From Solanum dulcamara (taxonomy: Eukaryota > Streptophyta > Magnoliopsida > Solanales > Solanaceae): a DNA stretch of 64,000 nucleotides. The stretch is taken from the NCBI RefSeq assembly GCF_947179165.1, contig NC_077245.1, positions 19,064,740 to 19,128,739 on the forward strand. The letters are read 5' to 3'. The notes under the pieces are model-generated. The model did not search any database and was not told the DNA's origin. It worked only from the letters and a program-made list of their open reading frames with translations. Both the position numbers and the translations under genes were made by a program. Positions 34,701-45,061 of this stretch are shown piece after piece (positions within the stretch are counted from its first letter, which is position 1; every line of letters starts with the position of its first letter).

Positions 34701-35243
34701 GTTAAAGAGTCAGCCAACATGTATATATACACCTCCTTAGGAGGTGACACGTGGTAGTCCCCTAGGGTGACACGTGGCAGCCTCCTAGGGTGACACCTCG
34801 TCCAAGCTTCCAACACAAAACTGCCACGTGGCAGCGTGGGTCCATCCCAAGTAGGTGAGTCACCTGCCTGCTTGTCACCTGCTTGCTTCACTTTCGTAAG
34901 TTCGGAAACTAGTTTTTGCTCCCTCTCGTAGGTTCGTAATCTCGTTTCACTTTAAGAGCCTATGAAACCCTTTCTACGTAAGCTTGGTATGTAATCAAGT
35001 AACTCATGTATGTAAGATTTCTAAATTAGTAGCTTACGTAGATAAGTCGACTCCTACGACTCGTTACTTGGCCTCCAATTCCTTCCGGATTCTTATGATT
35101 CCCCTTCTAACCTTCTCTAGTATGGGGTATCACATTCTCCCTTCCTTAGAGCCGTTTGATAGTGTCGTAGCGTATCCGGCTCACATGATAATGTCCAAGG
35201 AACTTATGAGACATTCTGAGTTTAAAAAGGGTGGGGTGTAACA
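31709..35243 (-). mobile_element. solo LTR of the gypsy-A family inside gypsy-A integrase (3.5 kb)
   Basis: Bounded by TGTCATGACCC at 31709 and GGGTGTAACA at 35243, with the 5-bp duplication TAATC at 31704-31708 and 35244-35248. Removing it rejoins the integrase frame exactly, with VGD on one side and VFLKVS on the other. A TAG lies at the join where Trp is usual. It holds no coding domains. It is longer than, and diverged from, the two LTRs of its host, so it came from a different member of the family. Confidence 0.94.
34721..34834 (-). promoter_or_regulatory. G-box/ABRE cluster and TATA box, nested solo LTR
   Basis: The TATA-like GTATATATAC is at 34721-34731. Upstream in minus-strand sense lie two GACACGTGG sites (34746-34754 and 34769-34777) and the perfect palindrome CTGCCACGTGGCAG (34821-34834). 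This is the strongest cluster of the four related LTRs. ACACGTGGC is the textbook ABRE/G-box form; activity is inferred. Confidence 0.7.
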
Positions 35244-35248
35244 TAATC

Positions 35249-36130
35249 GCCCACTTGGAATTCCAAAAGTCAACGTCGATTGTCTGCGTATGACTTCTGT
35301 CGACTCTGGGCAACTAATAATCTCTCCCGAATAAGCTTTACCTTTTCCACCGCCTGTTGGACCATGTATGGGCCTATCAATTGCGTTTCGCCAACATCAA
35401 ACCAACCAATAGGTGATCTACACTTCCTATCGTATAAAGCCTCATACGGTGCCATTTGGATGCTGGAGTGATAGCTGTTATTATAGGCAAACTCAATAAG
35501 TGGTATATGATCATCCCAGCTACCCTTGAAGTCAATTATGCAGGCCCGCAGCATATCCTCTAGCGTCTGAATAGTGTACTCGGCCTGTTCATCAGTTTGA
35601 GGATGAACTATTGTGCTAAGATTTACCTATATTCCCAAGCCTTCTTGGAATGACCGCCAAAAGTGGGTTGTGAATTGAGCTCCCCTGTCCGAAATAATAG
35701 ATGTGGGAACTCCGTGAAGTCTTACTATCTCTTTGATGTACAATTTTGCATAGTCCTCTGCTGAGTATGTGGTCCTGACCGGGAGGAAGTGGGCTGACTT
35801 TGTCAGCCTATCCATAATAACCCATATGGAATCCTGCTTTCGGAGAGTGCGAGGTAAGCCGGTAATGAAGTCCATGTTAATCGTTTCCTATTTCCAAGTT
35901 GGAATCTCCTTCTCCTGTAGTAGCCCACCTGGTTTCTGATGTTCAACTTTAACTTGTTGGCAGTTCGGGCATTGGGTTATGAACTCGGCTACATCTTTCT
36001 TCATACCATCCCACCAATATAAATCCCTGAGGTCATGATACATCTTGGTTGACCTCGGATGAACAGAATAACGGACATGGTGTACCACTCCCAGGACTTG
36101 TTGTCGTAGCCCTGTAACTTCTGGTACACA
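35249..36130 (-). pseudogene. gypsy-A integrase, zinc-binding head and catalytic core
   Basis: The zinc head is seen at 36088-35960 as HVRYSVHPRSTKMYHDL and CPNCQQVK (H-H-C-C). The core follows: [10 protein letters not shown] (first Asp), [12 protein letters not shown], and [15 protein letters not shown] (second Asp). A TAG at 35627 sits where Gln is usual. Then come HPQTDEQAEYTIQ (with the Glu), MLRACIIDFKGSWDDH, EFAYNNSYHSSIQMAPYEALY and RRKSPIG-type motifs. The catalytic triad is therefore present but the chain is interrupted. Confidence 0.92.
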
Positions 36131-36145
36131 AACTCTGCCTTTATA

Positions 36146-36808
36146 TTATAGTACTCCACCCGATGTGATCTCGAATGGAGTTTTTCCCATTTTGAGAGCT
36201 ACATCCCTATACTGTGTCAGAACAGGATCCTCGTACTGGTGCTGTTTTACTTCGTCCATGATCGAGGATTCAACCATCTCTCGAATAAAAACCCCACCAT
36301 CATCCGAACCTGCTAAGCGGACTCCAAGGCTGGCGAGCTGGCAAATTTCGTGGACTATCCCCTTCCAGTTTGGTTGTGTATCGGCCAGGCTACCTATTGA
36401 TTTATGGCTTAGTGCATCCGCTACCACATTTGCCTTCCCTGGGTGGTACAATATGTTGATGTCATAGTCCTTCAGCAACTCCAGCCACTTTTTTTGCCGT
36501 AGATTTAGCTCTTTCTGTTTAAACATATACTGGAGGCTTTTGTGGTCCATATAAATATCAACATGTACGCCATATAAGTAGTGCCTTCATATTTTTAAGG
36601 CATAAATCAACGCTGCTAATTCCAGATCATGCGTCGGATAGTTCCTTTCGTGCTTCCTGAGCTGTCGGGAGGCGTAATCTATAACTCTACCATGTTGCAT
36701 CAAAACACATCCTAGCCCAATACCAGAAGCATTGCAATAGATAACGTAGCCATTTGGTCCGTCAGGAAGAGTGAGAACAGGAGCCGTAGTCAATTTATCC
36801 TTTAACAA
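36146..36808 (-). pseudogene. gypsy-A RNase H
   Basis: Minus-strand motifs: [21 protein letters not shown], where the first catalytic Asp of the usual C-DAS is Asn, then [21 protein letters not shown] (Glu), a TGA at about 36586 where Trp is usual, [11 protein letters not shown] (Asp) and [10 protein letters not shown] (Asp). It then passes into the linker before integrase. The domain is inactive because of the stop and the changed first Asp. Confidence 0.9.
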
Positions 36809-37530
36809 CTAAAAGCTTCGTTCGCAAGCATCAGTACACTGGAACTTAGCCTCTTTTTGAGTCAGCCTTGTTAAAGGCGCTGAAATGGAAGCAAACTTTT
36901 CCACGAACCTCCTATAGTATCCTGCTAGCCCCAAAAAGCTACGTACCTTCATAGGGGTTATAGGTCTTGGCCAAGACTTCACGGCCTTAATCTTTTGTGT
37001 ATCTACGCGAATACCATCAGTCCCAATAACATGCCCCAGAAATGCCACTAAAGTCAACCAGAATTCACATTTAGAGAACTTAGCATACAATTTCTGGTGT
37101 TGGAGTGCTCCTAGTACCACCCGCAAATGATCCGCGTGTTCCGTCTCTGATCGTGAATAAACCAGAATATCATCAATAAATACAATCACAAAAAAATCTA
37201 GAAATGGTTTGAACACTCGGTTCATCAGATCCATAAACACTGCTGGAGCATTTGTTAGCCCAAAAGACATCACTTTGAACTCATAATGGCCATATCGGAT
37301 TCTGAATGCGGTCTTTGGGATATCTTCCTCTCTTACCCGTACCTGATGATAGCATGACTGTAGGTATATCTTTGAAAAGCACTTAGCACCCTGCAACTAG
37401 TCAAATATATCATCAATCCTGGGGAGGGGATAGATGTTCTTAATTGTTACCTTGTTCAACTGCCTGTAGTCGATGCACATTCACAGCGATCCATCTTTCT
37501 TTTTAACAAATAGTACCGGTGCTCCCCATT
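36809..37530 (-). pseudogene. gypsy-A reverse transcriptase
   Basis: The open stretch 37396-36809 (195 residues) reads [40 protein letters not shown], then the intact catalytic box [16 protein letters not shown] and the thumb [16 protein letters not shown]. The first catalytic Asp of the usual SKIDL motif is Tyr. A TAG just upstream of the stretch replaces a Gln and another at its end replaces a Gln. Earlier RT motifs lie in the decayed segment 37397-37530. Confidence 0.93.
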
Positions 37531-38260
37531 GTGATGTGCTGGGCCTAATGAAGCCATTTTCCAGCAAGTCTTTTAACTGCTCCTTTATCTCCTTTAACTC
37601 CGCGGGTGCCATTTTATATGAGGGGATAGAAATAGGCTAAGTATCTGGTAGCACGTCTATTGTAAACTCTATCTCCCATTTAGAAGGAAGACCTGGAAGT
37701 TCATCTGAGAACATAATTGGGTATTCATTGACCACGGGCACCGACTGAAGAGTTGGCACCTCTACTTCCAAATTGTGTACACGGACTAGATGATAAATAT
37801 ACCCTTTCTGATCATTTTCCTTGCCTTAAGGTATGAAATGAATCTACCATTCGACGATATTGTGTTCCCTAACCATTCAACAACTGGTTCATCTGGGAAC
37901 TAGAATTGAACCACTTTGTTTCTACAGTCTACATTGGCATGATAAAGAGCCAACCAGTCCATACCCATAATAACATCAAACTCCACCATATCTAACTCTA
38001 TCAAATCAGCCAAGGTACGATGACTATACACGTTTACCGGGCAATTCCTATATACTTATTTTACCATAATAGAGTCCCCTACTGGTGTAGCCACCTCAAA
38101 TGATTCCATTAACTCAAGTTTAATTCCAAGTTTACTAGCAACAAAAGGAGATATATATGATAAAGTAGATCCTGGATTAATCAATACATATACATCCCGA
38201 GAGAAGATTGATAATGTACTTGTGACCACGTTTGGCGATGCCTTCTGGTCCTGTCTACTG
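37531..38260 (-). pseudogene. gypsy-A protease and protease-RT linker
   Basis: Minus-strand reading near 38190-38130 gives VYVLINPGSTLSYISPF. The family has an Asp before PGSTLS, so the catalytic Asp is Asn here. Downstream VEFDVIMGMDWL matches the conserved protease C-terminal part. Several stops follow toward the RT. Confidence 0.8.
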
Positions 38261-38261
38261 G

Positions 38262-39540
38262 CTAGGGCATATATGCGATTACAAGGGCTGCCAAATTAAA
38301 AGCTCCACCATGGCCTCTACCATGGCCTGCTAGTACCTGCATACCCCGCCTCATCGGGTGCATAGCCACAGAAGAGGAAGAACCCGCAACTGACCTAGTT
38401 GGCAGGGCCTCACCACCAGGAGTACCTTTAAGTGGACATTCCCTCGCAATATGGCCTTGGCGGTCACAAGAAAAATAGGCACATGTAGTCCAGCAACATT
38501 CCCCAAAATGAATTCTATTACAACGGGGACACTGGGGTGCTGGTGGTCTTGACTGTCGAGAACTCTGGTTCACCTGAACATCTGGAGCTTTGACCAACCC
38601 CTGAATACCTGGTGCTCTCAAATCTTCCACTTGGAAATTGTAGAGGTGTACTCCGAGCTGGCTGGGAGGGATATCTATTAGACTGTTGGAACCGCCCGCT
38701 TCGAAATTCCCCTGAATAACCAACCGACCTTACCCTCTTAGGCTGACCTCTATCAAAACCTCTATCGGACTGATGCACTCTATGCCGTTCCTCTACCCCT
38801 TGGGCGTATGCCTGTACCTGGGAAATATCCATGCCTGGCTGAGAAGCCATGGCCATGCAGCTATCAACCAAATAAAGGTCCAAGCCCATTATGTAATGAT
38901 GTACCCTATTTGCCATATCAGCTACAACTATAAGGGCATGCCTTGCCAATGAGTTAAACTCGAGGCTGTAGTCTCGAACACTCCTGCCGTTCTGCTTCAA
39001 CTATAAGAATTTATCAATCTTGGCTCATCTCATTTTTGGAGGTAGAAAGTGGCCAAGAAAGGCTTCTACAAATTCATCTCATTCAATTGGAGGAGCACCC
39101 TCGTCCCTCGATAATTCTCAAGACTCGTGCCAGTTAATGGCCACGTCACGGAGCCGATAAAAGGCCAATTCAACCCACTCAATCTCCGAGGCCCTAATGA
39201 TTTGCAGCATATGTTGCATCTGTCGAGTGAACTCTTGTAGGTCTTCTGAAAGTCTCGACCCATAAAACTCTGGGGGATTGCAGGATAGGAAGTCACGGAC
39301 CCTCAAGCTATCTTGTCTATTTGCATCATCCAGGCCATGCCTCTGAGCCTATCCTGCCATCAGTCCAGTCAGCAACTGCACTGCATCTCTCATAGCTCTA
39401 TTCTCCACCCCATGCTGTAGGGCTGGAGGCTCCTGTACTGCAGATTCAGGATCTACATCTGCTGCTGCCCTAACTTCCTCTGGAGGTGGCGGCATAGTAG
39501 AGCTTGTCGACTGAAGTACAATCCTCGTCATAGACTGGGC
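38262..39540 (-). pseudogene. gypsy-A gag
   Basis: Pieces on the minus strand: an Ala/Glu/Pro-rich start at 39531-39349, then RVRDFLSCNPPEFYGSRLSEDLQEF and WVELAFYRLRDVAINWHES (39306-39118), and the capsid end RSVRDYSLEFNSLARHA (from 39000). A zinc knuckle follows at about 38490-38430, reading CDRQGHIARECP. Its first Cys is displaced, since the spacing there is four residues instead of two. Frameshifts near 39060 and 38700 and a stop near 39005 break it. Gag would package the RNA. Confidence 0.88.
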
Positions 39541-39833
39541 ACCAACCCTGGTAACTCTCGGGGTCTAACTGGTTTCCCCTGCTGCTGACTTGACCTTCTA
39601 GGAAGTGGTTGCTTTCCATGGAGACATCACTGTAAACATATGGTAGGTTAGTGAAGGGTCATTCTAAAAAGATAGCTCTATCGCACGATCTACGATAAGA
39701 AAAACAATAACATCCTAAATGTCTTGTAGCCTCGTATTTATAGATGTAGTGCACAACACACCGATAAACAAGCCTCTACTAGACGCAATCTGTGGATATT
39801 CGAATTGGACACATGCGCGTACCCTTGCCAACT

Positions 39834-39845
39834 GCTCTGATTCCA
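39834..39845 (-). other. gypsy-A primer binding site
   Basis: The minus strand reads TGGAATCAGAGC four bases after the 5' LTR end. It differs by one base from the usual initiator-Met site. Confidence 0.82.
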
Positions 39846-39849
39846 CTTT

Positions 39850-42646
39850 TGTCATGACCCAACTCCATAGGTTGTGACGGGTGCCCGAACTAGACACACA
39901 CGCGTACCCCTGCCAACTATAAGTAAACCCATTTCCTATTTGACTCATCGTGTACCAACAGATAAGAAAACATACGAGCTGACGAGGCTGTTATAACATA
40001 TAGGTTCATTCCATAATATATTTACATGCAAGCCGACAAGGCTGTTACGACACACGGAACGCCCAAATCATAAGTCATATAAGCACAATGGTACATACAC
40101 ACATACACAACCATCGTACATATCCACACACCTTTAAGAATAGGAACAGTAACATAAGGCGGGACAGAGACCCCGCCATACTCGTGAACAAAAATATATA
40201 CATCAGGGTTTAGTAACAAAATCTAGGCTCTAGCACAAATAAGCACCTCTGGACCATTGGGTGGGACTCCTATGGTAATGGATCCCCAAACTGTATATCT
40301 GTACCTGCGGGCATGAATATTGCTCCCCAAAGAAAGGGGGTCAGTACGACATATGTACTGAGTATGTAAAACATAATATAGCATAACTGGAAGCATATCA
40401 GAAATAGAGAAGCAGGGGATAAAATATCATATAAGAAACCTGTACATGTACCCTGTGAATCATAAAACATGCATGCTCAAATTATACAATATAGCAGTCC
40501 CTTTCAGAGATCCGGTGAATCATACCTGTAGGACCATCATAGGCCCGACGCCATCACCACCTTATTACCTCACATCATCATATATATATACATACGTACC
40601 CGGCCCTCTAGTGAGGGACTCGATGAGTTTTTCATGTCATTGCATTATCATGTCTTCGTATAGCGTACACAGCCTTTTAGTGAGGGACTCGGTGAAAATA
40701 CAGTAAACTGCACACATTTACGTACCCAGCCTGGAAATCGATATTAGAAGGGTTATAGTATGCACGAGTAGAGTAGTGAGTAACCATATGCAATTTAAAA
40801 CATTATGAGAGACCCGATAGTATAAGAGGATTAAGCTATCGTCTGAGGACCCGAGTAGTAGTGTCGTCATCTTGGATGCCCTCTAAATGCCATTAGGGGC
40901 TATATTAATTAGCATCTCAGGGTCCCTAGACAGGTACCAAAGTAATGCTAACCGCTTAAGGACTCCAGAGTACTTGTTTTCATATAGTCCTTACAACTAG
41001 GAGCCCGTACATTCATTAAGTCCTCAGCATATAAAAGGTTCAAGGAAAGTAGCTCAACTATTATAAAAGTTCAACCTCCAGAAGTGAATAAGAGACACTT
41101 AGGAATGGAATTACTTCAGAGATCGTATCATGTTTTACTTACCTCTAAGACATGCCAAATGAAGAGAAAGAATAGGATTTACATACCTCTTACGGGTTAC
41201 TCTTTATCCCGTTCACCTCGTTTTCCTTTGAACCTAGATAACATGAAAGCAATGCAAGTATCAAGAACCTTAGACCTTTCAGCATCTTAGATTACCTACG
41301 AGTATTCATAGAACTCGTTTCCTCGCTCGCCTTCTCGACTAGTTCCTTAGTTAGTTAAGGGGTTAACGGAAATTGGGCAGCACCTCCCCTATAACTTGCC
41401 CTATCAACAATTCCGTTTTACCCCAAAACCTTAGGAGACATAACACCCACAACAACCAGAAGCTATAAAACATAGAAATACCACAATACAACACAATATA
41501 AGTTCCAAACAATTCGCCCAAAACTACGATACCAAAAGAGGGTTTTTAATCTTTATTTCGTAAAACTATTAACTATACGAAGCGGAGGGTCATGTGGCTG
41601 CAACCAGAAGAACCCACGCCTCATTTAGAACATGTTCCATCCCTGCAATACACTACCACACACCTGCAGCCGCACACTACAAGCACAACACCTTGCTTCG
41701 ACTACAATTTAACTATAGCGAATCCAATTTAGTTTGTTTCGAACGTCAAGCATCCCTATGAAATATTTATAATTCCAGCCATATAAAAGGAATATAATAC
41801 ACTCCATAACTACCCCATAAATTCCAAATTGAAAGGAGAAACCTTACCTTACCCGAAATTGGCCAAAACTTGCCAAATTGCGCCTCAAAACTTCTCAAAA
41901 CGTGCTGAAATTGAGCGGACTGTTTGTAGCTCTTCCTTGCTTCCCCAAAATGGAATTTTATGTTATCAACCACCGCTATATCACCGTAGGATACCTTATA
42001 TAACTAATTCGCGGACCAAAATCGGGAACCCTATCTTTTTCTCTCTTGGCCGTCGCTCCTTTCTCTCTAGCTTTAGGGTTTCTTTTTCTTGTTCTTGGAT
42101 GAACTTTTTGGATATAGAATGACTTGAAGAGTCATAAAACATGTATATATGATCTGCCTTGGAGGTGACATGTGTCATCCCCTTAGGGTGACACGTGTCC
42201 AGACCTTATTGGGCCACCGTATCTATGCAACCAATTAGGGGCTGCCATGTGGCAGTGGGGTCCACCCCCCCCCCAAGCAGGCAGGTAAGTCAGTTGCTTG
42301 CTTCAGCTGCTGCCACGTATCACTCCTTCCTCGTGGTTCGTAATCTAATCTTATTTTAAGAATCTATGTAATCCGTGCTACGTAAGCTTGGTATGTACTT
42401 AAGTTGCTTAAGTATGTAAGACTTCTAAATTAATAGCTTACGTAGGTAAATCGAGTCCTACGACTCATTACTTGGCCTCCAACTCCTTCTGATTTCTCAT
42501 GACCCTATTTCCAACCTTCCCTACTATGGGTTATCCCATTCTCCCTTCCTTAGAGTCTTTTGATAGTGTCGTAGCTTATGCGTCTCACATGATAACTTCT
42601 AAGAAGCTTAAGAGACATTTCGAGTTCAAGAGTGTGGGGTGTAACA
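39850..42646 (-). repeat. gypsy-A 5' LTR
   Basis: 2797 bp, starting TGTTACACC at 42646 and ending CATGACA at 39850 on the minus strand. It is highly similar to 28590-31139. The TATA-like string is at 42141-42150, and GAGGGACTCG-type repeats lie at 40600-40740. The flanking CTTTC cannot be matched to a second duplication copy because the 3' LTR is truncated. Confidence 0.93.
42141..42325 (-). promoter_or_regulatory. G-box cluster and TATA box, gypsy-A 5' LTR
   Basis: GACATGTGTC, GACACGTGTCC, a CTGCCATGTGGCAG near 42243 (the palindrome with one central change) and CCACGTATCAC lie upstream of the TATA-like 42141-42150. The order matches the 3' LTR. Confidence 0.65.
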
Positions 42647-43462
42647 CTTTCTTACTTTGTTCCATAGATGTTATTCAATAATCCTTCTTATTTATAATAT
42701 GAAACATACATGACAATTTAAGAAATTAATCAAGAGGCACGATAATGTCTGCAACACAATACTCTCTCTTTATGCTTTTCAAATGAACTTATTAGGAGGT
42801 CAAGCTTACTCTCTCCATTATTAGTTCATCATATACAATCCCTTTGATAACTAAAACAAATATAAATATTTAATTTTTTTTATTTTCAAACATTATCTCT
42901 TGAGTTCTTTATCAAATAGTGTAGAAATACTCTCACATGCTTTATAAATTAAGAGGGAGCTGAAAACTTACCTTTAGTAAACAAATACTATTGATTCCCT
43001 CAGCTAAACACTACTGCAAAAGTTCAGCTAAAAAATTAAAAGTGGATAAGAAGCTTTAGTTAGCAACTTTAAAGATAGCGGACAAAAATTAAGCTCGAGC
43101 CTTAAGAAATTCTTACCATGGACTTTGAATTTTTTGAAATCTTTTTGAGAGTTTATGGGTTAAATATGAGGTGAAATGAGATGAGCATCTCATTTTAAAG
43201 CTTTTAAAAAATTCTGCTGACTCAAATCAACAGTCGTACTATTGGTCATAAATGATATATGATCATGCATTACCTTGTAGACCAATTCACGAGCCGTGGA
43301 TCCCATTGTAGATGGGTGGTGGTCCTAAATCCAATTTTCAAACTGTCAAAGAGTTTTCATAGTCAAACTTAGAGACCATACTTCAATCCATGAACAATAG
43401 TTATATGTCACACAAAATTAAGATTCTCAAACTATCATATTTGGAAAACCGGATAAGTGAGT
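42647..43462. other. AT-rich intergenic DNA, no gene seen
   Basis: Between gypsy-A and the outer solo LTR. No coding frame or known repeat recognised. Confidence 0.45.
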
Positions 43463-45061
43463 TGCCACGATCCGACCTAGAGTCTAGTCGTAACACGACG
43501 ATCTAGCCTCTTAGCATAACATTTGTGAGCATACACAAGGTAAATGGAGTAAATAATAAGATCAAGAGTACGAAAGCATAAAATCAATATAAGCACAAGT
43601 GTCGAAATGAGAAAACGACAACATAGACTCTTTACTATCTAACATGCCTCTACTATTAGATGGGACCGTAAGACAATCTCCTAACTCACCCAATATAAAA
43701 GTTAAACGAAGTCATAAACTCATAACAATAAAATATCTCATCCTCGGAATATGAGGACTCACCAATAATATAATAGTGCTAACTCTAGACACGAGTGGGA
43801 GGAGGATGAACGGGATCGTTGGTCCTTAAATTATGATACAATATAGGCAAAAAAGTATATGTTAGTACATGGAATGCACTAAGTATGTGAGAAGATGCAT
43901 AAAAAATAGACATAGGACATAGTCAATATGAATCATGGAATGAAAGACCAATATCTTTAAAAGATGAATAAAGTCATGAAAACATTAAAACATTTATCTC
44001 ATTGGTCAATATATCAAAATCTTATAACTATCATAAGGACCCATAACTCAACTGAAACTGGTGAAGGATACACCTTTAATCGATATATAAGACCATGCGA
44101 GCTAATACATTAAATTTGATGACTCCTGCATTAAGACATGGGAGGCTACCTTCCCAAGGCATACTCCAATAGTAACTCAACGAAATGTGCTATGTGGATC
44201 CACTAGCTTTGCCATATAGGATCTGTAAACCTACACGGACAACGTAGTTATGGAACAGTGGGATGTTACTACGGCTCTCCTTCCCTAACTGTGGGAAAGA
44301 ATGCCTACCCCAAGGTCCACTCGGTGCTTAGTCAATATCCCAATAGAATTTTCATTAAAAATTATCATAAACATCATAGGTAAAGATAATAACTAATATC
44401 AATCCATCCTTAGAAGATAACATAAGAATAGCTCATCTATCAACATCATAGCAAAAATCATAGGATTAGTTCATCTATCATATAACTCATGTATTGTGGA
44501 TGTAGGTCTTCCATCATCACATATCTTTAACTCATGAAAATATCTTTAGGGTCTAACTTGACCTATTATCAATTTGCATGAAACATCATAGAATCATCTT
44601 TCATGAACTTTTTTGCATAAAGCATCTTTATACTCATTCACAAGCTTTCATAGAAAATAAGTTGAAAATCATGATCATATCTCATAAATCATACTTCAAA
44701 ACTAGGACATAGCTTGGTTCATTGAAATTCAACTAGAAATCATGCAATATGATGTGAATTATGTATAATTAAACTAATAGCATTGAGTTAAATCATAATT
44801 GAGAAGACCCAATATAAATCATGAAATTATGGCTTTTAATTGAAGAAATTATAAGAGAATTTGAGAAGAAATCTTGGGATTCCATGGGTGAAAGGACCCA
44901 AGGATAAATTTCCACATACCTTGATCTTTATAAGCCCTAAATTGAAAAGAATGGAAGCTTGATCTTGAACAAATCCTTTGAATTGCTTGAGGGAGAAGAA
45001 GACCTCTGAGACAAAACTTGGAAGAGAAGATTTTGTGAAATTGGGAGTTAATGAGAGAATA

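Larger units (their letters stand above)
28590..42646 (-). mobile_element. gypsy-A: Ty3/gypsy (chromovirus-like) element with nested solo LTR
   Basis: Read on the minus strand: 5' LTR 42646-39850, primer site, gag, protease, RT, RNase H, integrase, then a 3.5-kb solo LTR of the same family, integrase C-terminus with a chromodomain-like tail, polypurine tract and 3' LTR 31139 to about 28590. RT before integrase is the gypsy order. The 3' LTR lacks about the last 260 bp, so no target-site duplication can be checked. Long stretches of the two LTRs look identical by eye, yet the polyprotein has several stops. All those I could assign are Gln or Trp codons changed by one transition. Confidence 0.93.

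Noticed and set aside
36809..37396. Possible endogenous pararetrovirus reverse transcriptase
   Set aside because: Gag, integrase and LTRs flank it in gypsy order, and no coat or movement-type domain is present.
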